From contig NZ_RCDC01000009.1 of assembly GCF_003651185.1 (NCBI RefSeq), forward strand, positions 1 to 64,000: a stretch of DNA of 64,000 bases, in the 5' to 3' direction. Source of the DNA: Stenotrophomonas rhizophila. Lineage in GTDB: Bacteria; Pseudomonadota; Gammaproteobacteria; Xanthomonadales; Xanthomonadaceae. The notes beneath the pieces were generated by a model, which saw nothing but the letters and a program-made list of their open reading frames with translations, was not told the origin of the DNA and made no database searches. How positions within the stretch are numbered: position 1 is the stretch's first letter; the number at the start of each line of letters is the position of its first letter. The translations under genes and the position numbers were made by a program. Positions 16,939 to 26,188 of this stretch are shown here, piece after piece.

Positions 16939-19287
16939 TCAGAAGCCCAGTTCCACACCCGGCAGCAGCGGTTGCAGCTGCGCGCGGAACAGTGCCTTGA
17001 TGCGCTCCAGCGCCGCCTCGTCATCGGCCTCGAAACGCAGCACCAGCACCGGCGTCGTGTTGGACGCGCGCACCAGGCCCCAGCCATCGGGGAAGTCGGC
17101 ACGCAGGCCGTCGATGGTGGACAGGCGCGCGCCGGCGAACGGCGACTCCTCCACCTGCACCGAGGACACGAACAACGACACCAGCGCGTGCGGGGTACCC
17201 GCGTCCACCGGCACCTTCAGCTCCGGGGTGGAGACGCTGTCGGGCAGTTCGTCCAACACCTCCGAGGGGCTCTCTTCGCGCTGGGCAAGGATCTCCAGCA
17301 GGCGCGCGGCGGCGTACAGGCCATCGTCGAAGCCGAACCAGCGTTCCTTGAAGAAGAAGTGCCCGCTCATCTCGCCCGCCAGCTCGGCGTCGGTTTCACG
17401 CATCTTCGCCTTCATCAGCGAATGGCCGGTCTTCCACATCAGCGGGCTGCCACCGTTGCGCAGCACGTAATCGGAGAGCTTGCCACTGCACTTCACGTCG
17501 TAGATCACCAGCGCGCCCGGGTTGCGCATCAGTACATCGGCGGCGAACAGCATCAGCAGGCGATCGGCGTAGATGATCCTGCCTTCGCGGGTGACCACGC
17601 CGAGACGGTCGCCGTCGCCATCGAAGGCCAGGCCGATATCCGCATCGAAGCGCTTCACCGTCTGGATCAGGTCTTCCAGATTGTGCGGGTCGCTCGGGTC
17701 CGGATGGTGGTTCGGGAAGGTGCCGTCCACATCGCAGTACAGCGGAATGACCTCGGCACCGATCGCTTCCAGCAGCGGCTGGGCAAGCTCGCCGGCGACA
17801 CCATTGCCCGCGTCGGCGACCACCTTGAGCGGGCGATCCAGCTGCACGTCATCGGCGATGCGCTGGATGTAATCGGCATTCACGTCGCGGGTCTGGAAAC
17901 TGCCCGGCTCGGGTGCCACGTGCAACTGGCCATCGCGGATGCGGTGGTACAGCTCGGTGATCGCATCGCCGGACAGCGTTTCGCCGCCGACCACGATCTT
18001 GAAGCCGTTGTAATCCGGCGGGTTGTGGCTGCCGGTCACCGCCACGCAGCTGCCGGCGCGCAGGTGGTAGCTGGCGAAGTACACCACCGGGGTCGGCGCC
18101 AGGCCGATATCGGTGACGTTGCAGCCGGCGCGGCGCAGGCCTTCGATCAGGCCGGCGGTGAGCTCGGGGCCGGACAGGCGACCATCGCGGCCCACCACGA
18201 TGTCGCGCAGGCCCTGGACCTGCAGCACCGAGCCGACCGCCTGGCCGATCAGGGCGGCGACCTTGGGGGTCAGCTCGCGGCCGACGATGCCGCGGATGTC
18301 GTAGGCGCGGAAGATCTCGGCCGCGACGGTCTCGCCCGGCACGGACGGCGGCGGCGTTGCCGCTGCGGTTTCGTCAACGTTCTCGACGGCGGCCACCGCG
18401 AGCGGGGCCTGGGCCAGGCTTTCGCTCAAGGTCGGGCCGGTGTCGGCAGCACTGTCGGCAGCACCGCGGCGGCGCGGCAACGGCACCTTGCCTTTGCCCA
18501 GCACCAGCAGCACGGCGATCAACAGCAGCAACACGGCGACAACCGCACTGGAGATCGCGCCGAGGCCCAACGGGCCCGGTTCGATGTCCGGCACCGCGGC
18601 AGACAGACGCAGGCCACTGGTGCCGACCGGACGTGCCAGCGCTTCAGCGCCGCCGGACAGCCCGCGGCTGCCCTGTTCAATCACGTTGTGATTGCCTTGG
18701 CGCAGGGCGAGATAGCCGGCGCCCGGCACGGCAACCTGGTCGAATATGCCGGTCAGCCGCAGCAGCGGCTGGCGCACGTAGACCACGGCCGCCCCCTGCG
18801 GGCCAAGCTCCACCGCCGCGGCCAGGCCGAGGCGCTGTCCGCCGGCATCGCGCACCACGCGGCCGACGGGTTTGTCATCGGCGATGGCCGCCTCGAGCAG
18901 GGCCAGGCGCGAGTAGCCGAAGGCCTTCGGATCGGCGTAGGCCGCATCGAGATCGGCGGTGAGGATCTGGACGTCTTCCACACCGGGCCAGCCTTCGCGG
19001 ATGGCGACGGCGGCACCGTGTGCGTTGCCGCTGGCCAGTGCGCTGGCAACGCGCTCGGTCTTGAGCACCTTGCCGAACGTGCCGAGCTGACCGGTCAGCG
19101 CCGTCTGCAGCCCCTCGACCACCTGATCGCGCGACTGTTCAAGCTCGGCGCCAACGGCCGCCTGACGCCATTGGCGCACACCGCTCCACCCGAACCAGAC
19201 CGCCAACAACACCAGCAGCACGGCCAACAGCGGCACCGAGCGCCCTGTGGTCAACCGCGGCCGTCCTTCCGCCTTCGCCTTGCTCAT
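16939..19287 (-). CDS. algC: Phosphomannomutase/phosphoglucomutase with N-terminal membrane and periplasmic region
   Basis: Interconverts hexose 1- and 6-phosphates for exopolysaccharide and LPS precursors. The C-terminal mutase begins about residue 323 (EIFRAYDIRG). The catalytic Ser is S420 in VTGSHNP, the metal loop is DGDGDR, and the sugar-binding GEMSGH is also present. The protein is 782 aa, some 320 residues longer than soluble AlgC. The extra part has a membrane helix at about 18-33, a roughly 200-residue predicted periplasmic domain, a second helix at about 241-262, and an Ala/Pro-rich linker. GGGGAG precedes ATG 19287. It follows dut by 12 bp. The symbol rests on the catalytic domain; spgM/xanA naming is also used in relatives. 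Confidence 0.9.
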   Translation of the reverse strand: MSKAKAEGRPRLTTGRSVPLLAVLLVLLAVWFGWSGVRQWRQAAVGAELEQSRDQVVEGLQTALTGQLGTFGKVLKTERVASALASGNAHGAAVAIREGWPGVEDVQILTADLDAAYADPKAFGYSRLALLEAAIADDKPVGRVVRDAGGQRLGLAAAVELGPQGAAVVYVRQPLLRLTGIFDQVAVPGAGYLALRQGNHNVIEQGSRGLSGGAEALARPVGTSGLRLSAAVPDIEPGPLGLGAISSAVVAVLLLLIAVLLVLGKGKVPLPRRRGAADSAADTGPTLSESLAQAPLAVAAVENVDETAAATPPPSVPGETVAAEIFRAYDIRGIVGRELTPKVAALIGQAVGSVLQVQGLRDIVVGRDGRLSGPELTAGLIEGLRRAGCNVTDIGLAPTPVVYFASYHLRAGSCVAVTGSHNPPDYNGFKIVVGGETLSGDAITELYHRIRDGQLHVAPEPGSFQTRDVNADYIQRIADDVQLDRPLKVVADAGNGVAGELAQPLLEAIGAEVIPLYCDVDGTFPNHHPDPSDPHNLEDLIQTVKRFDADIGLAFDGDGDRLGVVTREGRIIYADRLLMLFAADVLMRNPGALVIYDVKCSGKLSDYVLRNGGSPLMWKTGHSLMKAKMRETDAELAGEMSGHFFFKERWFGFDDGLYAAARLLEILAQREESPSEVLDELPDSVSTPELKVPVDAGTPHALVSLFVSSVQVEESPFAGARLSTIDGLRADFPDGWGLVRASNTTPVLVLRFEADDEAALERIKALFRAQLQPLLPGVELGF

Positions 19288-19299
19288 GAAGCTCCCCTG

Positions 19300-19773
19300 T
19301 CAGCGCACCCCGGTATGGCCGAATCCACCCGTTCCCCTGGCGCTGTCGGTGAAAGTATCCACTACCTGAAGCGCCACGCGTGCAATCGGTAGCACCACCA
19401 GCTGGGCGATGCGATCGCCGGGCTGCAGCGTGAACGGCTCACGGCCGCGGTTCCAGGCGCTGATCAGCAGCGGGCCCTGGTAATCGGCGTCGATCAGGCC
19501 GGTGCCGTTGCCCAGCACGATGCCGTGGCGATGGCCAAGCCCGGAGCGCGGCAGCACCACGGCGGCCAGGTTCGGATCAGCGATATGGATGGCGATGCCA
19601 CTGGGAATCAGCGCGGTGTCGCCGGGCTGCAGGGTGAGTTCGGTCTCCAGCGCGGCGCGCAGATCCAGCCCGGCGCTGTGTTCGGTGGCGTAGGCCGGCA
19701 GCGGCCATTCGTCGCCGAAACGCGGGTCGAGCAGCTTGACCTGCAACGGCTGCAGGGAGGAATCGATGGTCAT
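19300..19773 (-). CDS. dut: dUTP diphosphatase
   Basis: Trimeric dUTPase that hydrolyses dUTP to dUMP. All five motifs are visible: AGLDLRA, PRSGLG, GNGTGLIDADYQG, RIAQLVV and RGTGGFGHTG. At 157 aa it is the standard size. The ATG at 19773 overlaps the coaBC stop by 4 bp, and AGAGG precedes it. The coaBC-dut-algC order points to one minus-strand transcript. Confidence 0.97.
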   Translation of the reverse strand: MTIDSSLQPLQVKLLDPRFGDEWPLPAYATEHSAGLDLRAALETELTLQPGDTALIPSGIAIHIADPNLAAVVLPRSGLGHRHGIVLGNGTGLIDADYQGPLLISAWNRGREPFTLQPGDRIAQLVVLPIARVALQVVDTFTDSARGTGGFGHTGVR

Positions 19774-21029
19774 GCGTGCAACCTCTGGGCAATCAGGGAC
19801 AACAGTTGTTCGGCCAACACGGCCTTGGAGGTGCCGGGGAACACCTGTTCGCCGCCCTGCCAGTAGGCCGTGGCCGCGTTTTCATCGCTCTCGAAACCGC
19901 CGGTGCTGATCCCGACCTGGTTGGCGATCACCAGGTCCAGGCGCTTGTCGACCAGCTTGCCGCGCGCGTACTTCTCCACATCGTGGGTCTCGGCGGCGAA
20001 GCCGACCACCAGCTTGAGCGCGTTGGTCTGCGTGGCCACTTCGGCCAGGATGTCCGGGGTGCGCACCAGCTCCAGCGTCAGGCTCTGGGTGTCGGCGGTC
20101 TTCTTCAGTTTCTGCGGGGCAACCTGGCGCGGGGTGTAATCGGACACCGCGGCCGCACCGATATAGATGTCGGCCGGCAACGCACCGAGCACCGCTTCGC
20201 GCATCTGCGCGGCCGAGCGCACATCAACGCGCTGCACACCGGCGGGCGTGGCCAGCTGGACCGGGCCACTGACCAGCACCACCTGCGCGCCCAGGCGGGC
20301 GGCGGCGGCGGCCAGGGCGTAGCCCATCTTGCCGCTGCTGCGGTTGCCGACGTAGCGCACCGGGTCGATATCTTCATAGGTGGGGCCGGCGCTGATCAGC
20401 ACGCGAAGGCCCTTCAGTTCACTGCTCGGCGGTGGCTCGGCGGGGGCCGGCGCGTGCAGCCCGGCCAGCGCGGCCACGATCGCGTTCGGTTCGGTGAGCC
20501 GACCGGGGCCGGACTCGCCTTCGGCCAATGGACCGTCTTCCGGCCCGATCACCTGGGCACCGCGCTCGCGCAGCAGGCCGATATTGGCCTGCGTGGCCGG
20601 GTGCAGCCACATGCGGTGGTTCATCGCCGGGCACACGGTCAGCGGCGCGGTCGTGGCCAGGCACAGGGTGGTGACAAGATCGTCGGCGTGGCCGTTGGCC
20701 AGGCGCGCGAGCAGATCGGCCGTGGCCGGCGCGACCACGACGCGATCAGCCCAGCGTGCCAGCTCGATATGGCCCATGGCCTGCTCGGCCGCGCTGTCCC
20801 ACAGGGTGGTGCGGGTGGGCTGGCCGGACAGCGCCTGGAAGCTCAGTGGGGTGACGAACTGCTGGGCCCCGGCGGTCATCGCGACCTGCACCTGGGCTCC
20901 GGCATCGCGCAGGCGGCGCACCAGTTCCAGCGACTTGTAGGCAGCGATCCCGCCACCAACGCACAACAACAGCTTCTGGCCTTCCAACGGGCGCGCGGAC
21001 GCCGGAGAAGCCTGGGGGGAGTCAGCCAC
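19770..21029 (-). CDS. coaBC: Bifunctional phosphopantothenoylcysteine decarboxylase / phosphopantothenate-cysteine ligase
   Basis: Two successive steps of coenzyme A synthesis. The N-terminal CoaC flavoprotein half shows GGGIAAYKS and the PxMNxxMW motif (CPAMNHRMWLHP). The C-terminal CoaB half starts near residue 205 (VLISAGPTYEDIDPVRYVGN) and carries KLKK and the substrate Lys region. Length is 419 aa. The start appears to be GTG at 21029. It is coupled to dut by an ATGA overlap and divergent from radC. Confidence 0.96.
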   Translation of the reverse strand: MADSPQASPASARPLEGQKLLLCVGGGIAAYKSLELVRRLRDAGAQVQVAMTAGAQQFVTPLSFQALSGQPTRTTLWDSAAEQAMGHIELARWADRVVVAPATADLLARLANGHADDLVTTLCLATTAPLTVCPAMNHRMWLHPATQANIGLLRERGAQVIGPEDGPLAEGESGPGRLTEPNAIVAALAGLHAPAPAEPPPSSELKGLRVLISAGPTYEDIDPVRYVGNRSSGKMGYALAAAAARLGAQVVLVSGPVQLATPAGVQRVDVRSAAQMREAVLGALPADIYIGAAAVSDYTPRQVAPQKLKKTADTQSLTLELVRTPDILAEVATQTNALKLVVGFAAETHDVEKYARGKLVDKRLDLVIANQVGISTGGFESDENAATAYWQGGEQVFPGTSKAVLAEQLLSLIAQRLHA

Positions 21030-21223
21030 CTTGGGTGTTCCTGTCGAACCGAGGCGATTAGCTTACCCGATGGTCCGTAAGCCGCCTGATGCGCCAGCGG
21101 CATAAGGAGGCAGGTTTTCGTCATAAGCAACCGCCTGACTTGGCACGGTGCCCTGCATTTACCGACACGATGCCGCCCGGTTCACCGATGGTGGCCCGCT
21201 CCGCACCGAGGGAGACTGGGGCC

Positions 21224-21913
21224 ATGTCGATCCGAGACTGGCCCAGTGCCGAGCGTCCCCGCGAAAAGCTGCTTGCCCAAGGCGCCGGCGCCCTGTCCGA
21301 TGCCGAGCTGCTGGCGATCTTCCTGGGGTCCGGCCTGCGCGGCCGCGACGCGGTCGAAACCGCCCGCGACCTGCTGCAGGCCCACGGTCCCCTGCGCAAC
21401 CTGCTCGACCTCCCGGCCGCCGCGTTGGCGGCCCTGCCCGGCCTTGGGCCGGCGCGCAGCTGCAAGCTGGTGGCCGGGCTGGAACTGGCGCATCGGCATC
21501 TGGCGGCCGAGCTGGCCCGCGGGGAGAGCCTGCGCGACCCGGCCGCCGCCGGGCGCTACTTCAAGCAGCGGCTGCGGGCCCGGCCCAACGAGGTGTTCGC
21601 CGCGCTGTTTCTCGACAACCAGCACCGCACACTGGCCTGCGAGGAGCTGTTCAGCGGCACGGTGGATGCCGCGGCGGTCTACCCGCGCGAAGTGGTCCGC
21701 CGCGCCCTGCTGCACAACGCAGCCGCGGTGATCGTCAGCCACAACCATCCCTCCGGCAGTGCCGAGCCCTCGTTGGAGGACCGCCGGATCACCGCACTGC
21801 TGCAGCAGGCCTTGGCCCTGGTGGATATCCGTCTGCTTGACCATGTCGTGATCGGCGACGGGGCACCGGTATCGATGGCCGCGCGCGGCTGGATGGGCCC
21901 CGGAACCACCTGA
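21224..21913 (+). CDS. radC: RadC family JAB1/MPN-domain protein
   Basis: Conserved protein named for DNA repair, although its real role is unsettled. N-terminal helix-hairpin-helix-like region (LLDLPAAALAALPGLGPA), then an MPN domain with the metal motif H173-N-H175 and D186 in SHNHPSGSAEPSLED. I chose ATG 21224 (229 aa) because family similarity begins there (MSIRDWPSAERPREKL); the frame is open upstream by chance. Divergent from coaBC. Confidence 0.93.
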   Translation: MSIRDWPSAERPREKLLAQGAGALSDAELLAIFLGSGLRGRDAVETARDLLQAHGPLRNLLDLPAAALAALPGLGPARSCKLVAGLELAHRHLAAELARGESLRDPAAAGRYFKQRLRARPNEVFAALFLDNQHRTLACEELFSGTVDAAAVYPREVVRRALLHNAAAVIVSHNHPSGSAEPSLEDRRITALLQQALALVDIRLLDHVVIGDGAPVSMAARGWMGPGTT

Positions 21914-21973
21914 GCCGGGGTGGGAAACGGCGCCGCTCGGCCCCGGTTCAATGGATCGGGGTGGCTTCTGGGC

Positions 21974-21979
21974 TAAAAT
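21974..21979 (+). promoter_or_regulatory. Candidate -10 box of argS
   Basis: TAAAAT, a common -10 form in Xanthomonadales, located 36 bp before the GTG start of argS. The same box in a similar context (TAAAATGGCC at 26141) precedes the DUF1456 gene. No good -35 is visible. Confidence 0.45.
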
Positions 21980-22015
21980 TGCCGATTCCGCCGCTCCAGT
22001 CCCAAAGCAGGCCTT

Positions 22016-23704
22016 GTGAAAAATCTCCTCCGCGCCCTGATCAGCCAAGGCATCGAAGCCTTGCGCGCCAACGGCACTCTGCCGGCCGATACCCTGACCC
22101 CGGAATTCGTGGTCGAACGCCCGAAGACCCGTGAGCACGGCGATTTCGCCACCAATGCCGCGATGCTGCTGGCCAAGCCGGCGCGCAGCAACCCGCGCGC
22201 CCTGGCCCAGGCGCTGCTCGATGCGCTGCCCAAGAGCAATGATGTGCTGCGCGTCGAGATCGCCGGCCCCGGCTTCATCAATTTCCATCTCGCTCCCAGC
22301 GCTTACCAGCGCGAAGCGGCCAGCGTGCTCAAGGAAGGCGCCGATTACGGCCACAACCTGAGCGGCAACGGCCGCACCGTGGGCGTGGAATACGTGTCGG
22401 CCAACCCGACCGGTCCGCTGCATGTCGGCCACGGCCGCGCGGCGGCGATCGGTGACTGCCTGGCGCGCCTGCTGGAAGTGAACGGCTGGAACGCCAAGCG
22501 CGAGTTCTACTACAACGACGCCGGCGTGCAGATCGAAAACCTGGCGCTGTCCACCCAGGCGCGTGCGAAGGGCCTCAAGCCCGACGACGCCGGCTGGCCG
22601 GAAGCCGGCTATCGCGGCGATTACATCGAGGATGTGGCCAAGGCCTACCTGGCCGGCGCCACGGTGGAGCTGGAAGGCCACTCGGTGGTCGGCGAGCGCG
22701 ACCCGGACAACCTCGATGCGATCCGTCGCTTCGCGGTGGCCTACCTGCGCAACGAGCAGAACCAGGACCTGGCCGCGTTCGGCGTGGATTTCGACATCTA
22801 CTTCCTGGAAAGCTCGCTGTACAAGGACGGCAAGGTCGAAGAGACCGTCGCCCAGCTCAACGCGGCCGGCCATACGTATGAGGAAGGCGGCGCGCTGTGG
22901 CTGCGCTCGACCGACTTCGGTGACGACAAGGACCGCGTGATGCGCAAGTCCGACGGCACCTATACCTACTTCCTGCCGGATGTGGCCTACCACCTCTCCA
23001 AGTGGCAGCGCGGCTACGAGCGCGCGATCACCGAGCTGGGCGCGGACCACCACGGTTCGCTGGCGCGTGTGCGTGCCGGCCTGCAGGCGCTCGACGTCGG
23101 CATCCCGAAGGGCTGGCCGGAATACGTGCTGCACCAGATGGTGACGGTGATGCGCGGCGGCGAGGAAGTGAAGCTGTCCAAGCGGGCCGGCAGCTACCTG
23201 ACCCTGCGCGACCTGATCGAAGAAGCCGGCCGCGATGCCACCCGCTGGTTCCTGATCGCGCGCAAACCCGATTCGCAGCTGACCTTCGATATCGATCTGG
23301 CCCGCCAGCAGAGCAACGACAACCCGGTGTTCTACGTGCAGTACGCGCATGCCCGGGTGTGCAGCCTGCTGCGCCAGGCGCAGGAGAAGAAGCTGAGCTA
23401 CACGCCGGCCGAAGGTCTGACCGGCCTGTCGTCACTGGGCGATGAGGCATCGCTGTGGCTGATGGTGGAAATGTCGCGCTTCCCGGAAGTCGTCGAAGCG
23501 GCCGGCCTGGCGCTGGAACCGCACCTGATCGCGCAGTACCTGCGTGAATTGGCGCACGCCTTCCACACGTGGTATCACGGCACGCAGGTACTGGTAGCCG
23601 ACGAAAGCGAACGCAACGCCAAGCTGACGCTGGCCTGCGCCGCGCGCCAGGTCCTGGCCAATGGTCTGAACATCCTGGGCGTTTCCGCCCCGGAAAAAAT
23701 GTAA
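22016..23704 (+). CDS. argS: arginyl-tRNA synthetase
   Basis: Class I synthetase charging tRNA-Arg. The HIGH-type motif is HVGH at residues 136-139, and the KMSKS equivalent is KLSKRAGSY. The N-terminal Add1 domain and the C-terminal anticodon-binding DALR domain (ending LNILGVSAPEKM) are complete at 562 aa. The start is GTG at 22016. The SPOR-domain gene follows after 18 bp, as in related genomes. Confidence 0.96.
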   Translation: MKNLLRALISQGIEALRANGTLPADTLTPEFVVERPKTREHGDFATNAAMLLAKPARSNPRALAQALLDALPKSNDVLRVEIAGPGFINFHLAPSAYQREAASVLKEGADYGHNLSGNGRTVGVEYVSANPTGPLHVGHGRAAAIGDCLARLLEVNGWNAKREFYYNDAGVQIENLALSTQARAKGLKPDDAGWPEAGYRGDYIEDVAKAYLAGATVELEGHSVVGERDPDNLDAIRRFAVAYLRNEQNQDLAAFGVDFDIYFLESSLYKDGKVEETVAQLNAAGHTYEEGGALWLRSTDFGDDKDRVMRKSDGTYTYFLPDVAYHLSKWQRGYERAITELGADHHGSLARVRAGLQALDVGIPKGWPEYVLHQMVTVMRGGEEVKLSKRAGSYLTLRDLIEEAGRDATRWFLIARKPDSQLTFDIDLARQQSNDNPVFYVQYAHARVCSLLRQAQEKKLSYTPAEGLTGLSSLGDEASLWLMVEMSRFPEVVEAAGLALEPHLIAQYLRELAHAFHTWYHGTQVLVADESERNAKLTLACAARQVLANGLNILGVSAPEKM

Positions 23705-23722
23705 GCAGTGGAGAAGCAGTAA

Positions 23723-24592
23723 ATGGCAGCACGACGCGGCAAGAGCCAGGCACGGCGCAACAGCAACCAGGGCACCCCGGGATGGGTGTGGCTGGTCGCG
23801 GGTGTGGCGATTGCGGCCGTGGTGTTCCTGGCGGCACCGAACCTGTTCAAGAACGACGGTGATGGCTTCCTGCGGGTCGGCCCGCAGCCGGACCCGAACG
23901 CCCAGCCGGCCCCGGTGAGCGATGCCGATACCGACGTCGGCACCGAGCTGCCCAAGCCCGGCGCCGCCAAGCCCGCCGAACCGGCCAAGCCGGCGGCGAC
24001 GCAGTACGACTTCTACACCCTGCTGCCCGGCAAGGAAGTGGAAATGTCCGATGCCGAGCTGGCGGCCAGCGCACGCGCCGAAGATCAGCGCCGTGCCAAG
24101 GCCGATGCGCAGCGCGCGCAGGCGGCGCTGGAAGGCCGTCCGTTGCCGCCCGCACCGGCGCCGACCAGCACCGCCGCGACCACCACGCCTGCGCCGGTCA
24201 GTACCGCTGCGTTGCCGGCGCCGGTGAATGAACGTCCGGCTGCCACGCCGGCACCGGCGGCATCGGCCCCGGCCACGGTGGCCACCGCGCCGAAGCCGGA
24301 TGCACCTGCGGCGACCGCCCCGGCTGCCGCCGCTGCCGCCGCCGATCCGGCCGCGGGCAACGTGCGTTACATCCTGCAGGCCGGCGCCTTCGGTGCCTCC
24401 GGTGATGCGGAAGCGACCAAGGCCAAGCTGGCGATGATCGGCCTGGCTGCACGCGTGGAATCTGCCCAGATCAACGGCAAGACGGTGTACCGCGTGCGCA
24501 TGGGGCCGTATGGCAGCGCGGGCGAGCTGGCCGAAGCCAAGCAGAAGCTGGATGGGACCGGGCTTCAAGCTATGGCGATCAAAGCGCAGTAG
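23723..24592 (+). CDS. SPOR domain-containing membrane protein
   Basis: Divisome-associated type of protein. A basic cytoplasmic N-terminus (MAARRGKSQARRNSNQGTPG) is followed by one membrane helix at about 21-39, a long Ala/Pro-rich periplasmic linker (about 50-210), and a C-terminal SPOR domain (about 213-288: YILQAGAFGASGDAEATKAK, then VYRVRMGPYG). SPOR domains bind denuded septal peptidoglycan. It could be called FtsN-like by layout, but assigning it as FtsN itself is not justified. It ends in a strong terminator and is probably cotranscribed with argS. Confidence 0.9.
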   Translation: MAARRGKSQARRNSNQGTPGWVWLVAGVAIAAVVFLAAPNLFKNDGDGFLRVGPQPDPNAQPAPVSDADTDVGTELPKPGAAKPAEPAKPAATQYDFYTLLPGKEVEMSDAELAASARAEDQRRAKADAQRAQAALEGRPLPPAPAPTSTAATTTPAPVSTAALPAPVNERPAATPAPAASAPATVATAPKPDAPAATAPAAAAAAADPAAGNVRYILQAGAFGASGDAEATKAKLAMIGLAARVESAQINGKTVYRVRMGPYGSAGELAEAKQKLDGTGLQAMAIKAQ

Positions 24593-24615
24593 CCGCGCTG
24601 CGACGTATACAGGAA

Positions 24616-24642
24616 CGCCGGGCATTGCCCGGCGTTTTTTTT
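24616..24642 (+). terminator. Rho-independent terminator after the SPOR gene
   Basis: Stem CGCCGGGC / GCCCGGCG (24616-24623, 24627-24634) with a 3-nt loop and an eight-T tail. It ends the argS-SPOR transcript. Confidence 0.92.
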
Positions 24643-24650
24643 GATCGCCC

Positions 24651-24679
24651 AGAGCAGCCGACCAACGGTCGGCTCTACC
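24651..24679 (-). repeat. SMAG-type REP element (GTAG plus hairpin)
   Basis: On the minus strand, GTAG (24675-24678) heads a perfect 8-bp stem AGCCGACC / GGTCGGCT (24656-24663, 24667-24674). GTAG-headed palindromes of this kind are the SMAG repetitive elements of S. maltophilia. It lies between the SPOR terminator and the end of the convergent dehydrogenase gene. Confidence 0.75.
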
Positions 24680-24698
24680 GGGTGGCGGTCCGGTTGGA

Positions 24699-25448
24699 TC
24701 AGTCGCGCGCGACCTGGAACCCGGCGAACGACTGGCTGACCGGCATCACTTCGAGGCGATTGATGTTCAGGTGCGCCGGCAGCGAGGCGACCCAGAAGAT
24801 CTGCTCGGCGATGTCATCGGCGGTCATCGGGTTGGCACCGGTGTAGAGCTTGTCCGAGGCCGCCTGGTCGCCATGGGTGCGGACCACGGTGAACTCGGTT
24901 TCGGCCATGCCCGGCTCGATCGTGGTCACGCGCACGCCGCTGCCGTGCAGGTCCGAGCGCAGCCCCAGCGAGAACTGGCTGACGAAGGCCTTGGTGCCGC
25001 CGTAGGCGTTGCCGCCCGGGTACGGGTACACGCCGGCGACCGAGCTGATGTTGATGATCGCGCCCTTGCGTGCGACCAGCTGTGGCAACAGGCGATGGGT
25101 CAGCGTCACCAGGGCGGTGACGTTGGTGTCGATCATGGTGCGCCAGTCTTCCAGCGAGGCGCTCTGGGCCGGGGCGGTGCCCTGGGCCAGGCCGGCGTTG
25201 TTGACCAGCAGGTCGATGTCGGCGAAGCCGGCCGGCAGGGCGGCCAGGGCCGCTTCCATTGCCGCGCTGTCGCGCACGTCGAACACCGCCGCGTGCACGC
25301 GCTCGGGACCGTAGGCATCGACCAGCGGCTGCAGGCGCTCGGCACGGCGCCCGGTGGCGATCACGCGCCAGCCGGCCTGGGCGAAACGGTGGACAGCGGC
25401 GGCGCCAAAGCCGGAGGTGGCGCCGGTAATCAGAGCGGTACGGGTCAT
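24699..25448 (-). CDS. ydfG: NADP-dependent 3-hydroxy acid / serine dehydrogenase (YdfG type SDR)
   Basis: Short-chain dehydrogenase that closely follows E. coli YdfG along its whole length. The nucleotide motif is TGATSGFG, with NNAG at 83-86, catalytic S136, Y149 and K153, and YdfG-like segments such as SQFSLGLRSDLHGSGVRVT and LPAHLNINRLEVMPVSQS. The family oxidises 3-hydroxy acids and L-allo-threonine or serine and reduces malonic semialdehyde. The ATG at 25448 is preceded by GGAG and gives 249 aa. No operon partner is evident. Confidence 0.92.
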   Translation of the reverse strand: MTRTALITGATSGFGAAAVHRFAQAGWRVIATGRRAERLQPLVDAYGPERVHAAVFDVRDSAAMEAALAALPAGFADIDLLVNNAGLAQGTAPAQSASLEDWRTMIDTNVTALVTLTHRLLPQLVARKGAIINISSVAGVYPYPGGNAYGGTKAFVSQFSLGLRSDLHGSGVRVTTIEPGMAETEFTVVRTHGDQAASDKLYTGANPMTADDIAEQIFWVASLPAHLNINRLEVMPVSQSFAGFQVARD

Positions 25449-25545
25449 CGAGGTACTCCGTGGAGATCCCGACCATTTTCGCACCGATGCCCGCCCGGTG
25501 CAGAGCCGGGCGCTGCTCCGCTGACTGCCGCTACGGGGCGTCGCG

Positions 25546-26031
25546 TCAGCGGATGCGGAACACCCGTGCCTTGGGCAGGTCTTCATCCACCTGCAGGAAC
25601 CAGCGGCCGGCAATGCCCGGCACCACGACAATCCCGGGGTTGCTGCGGGCGGTCTTGAGCGTCATCTCGCCCTTGAGCACCTGCCACTGCTGGCCGTTGT
25701 CGAGGGTGAACACGGTGCCGGGAGCCCAGCCGCTCACCTGGCCGGTGACCTTGGCGGTGATGGGGCCATCGTCCAGCCCGGGGAACATCGGGGCCGGCGT
25801 CGGCACACCCGGGCCTGCGGCAGGTCCTGCCGCGGCGGCCACCGGTGCCGGGGCATCGGCCTCGGCCTGGCGCAGCAGGCGGTTCAGCGTCTGCAGCTGG
25901 GCCGGGGTCAGCCCGACCTCGGCCAGCGCCTGCGGATCCAGCCGCTGCTCCAGCGCCACATACGGAACCTGCGCGCCCGCCTGGCCCGCCAGCAACATGC
26001 CTACACACCCGAGTACCTGCCACCTGCGCAT
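25546..26031 (-). CDS. Secreted hypothetical protein with conserved C-terminal strand-rich domain
   Basis: The start at 26031 is preceded by GGAG and gives 161 aa with a signal peptide (WQVLGCVGMLLAGQAGA, cleavage about residue 20). A helical segment follows, then an Ala/Pro-rich linker (about 55-85). The C-terminal domain has regular short strands (ITAKVTGQVSGWAPGTVFTL, then VLKGEMTLKTA and VVVPGIAGRWFLQV) and looks like a small beta domain. Function unknown. An upstream ATG at 26085 is possible but would spoil the signal peptide. Confidence 0.78.
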   Translation of the reverse strand: MRRWQVLGCVGMLLAGQAGAQVPYVALEQRLDPQALAEVGLTPAQLQTLNRLLRQAEADAPAPVAAAAGPAAGPGVPTPAPMFPGLDDGPITAKVTGQVSGWAPGTVFTLDNGQQWQVLKGEMTLKTARSNPGIVVVPGIAGRWFLQVDEDLPKARVFRIR

Positions 26032-26188
26032 TGCCTGCTCCACTGCCTGTCGATGCCTGATCGCGGCACTGTGCTTCACTTTCATGGCAGCCAGATGACA
26101 GCGACCACCGGTCGCAGCCGGCGGCGCGCCCGGCACGGGGTAAAATGGCCGCCAGCCGCGCAGCCGCGCCGGCGGTATTGGACGTCCC

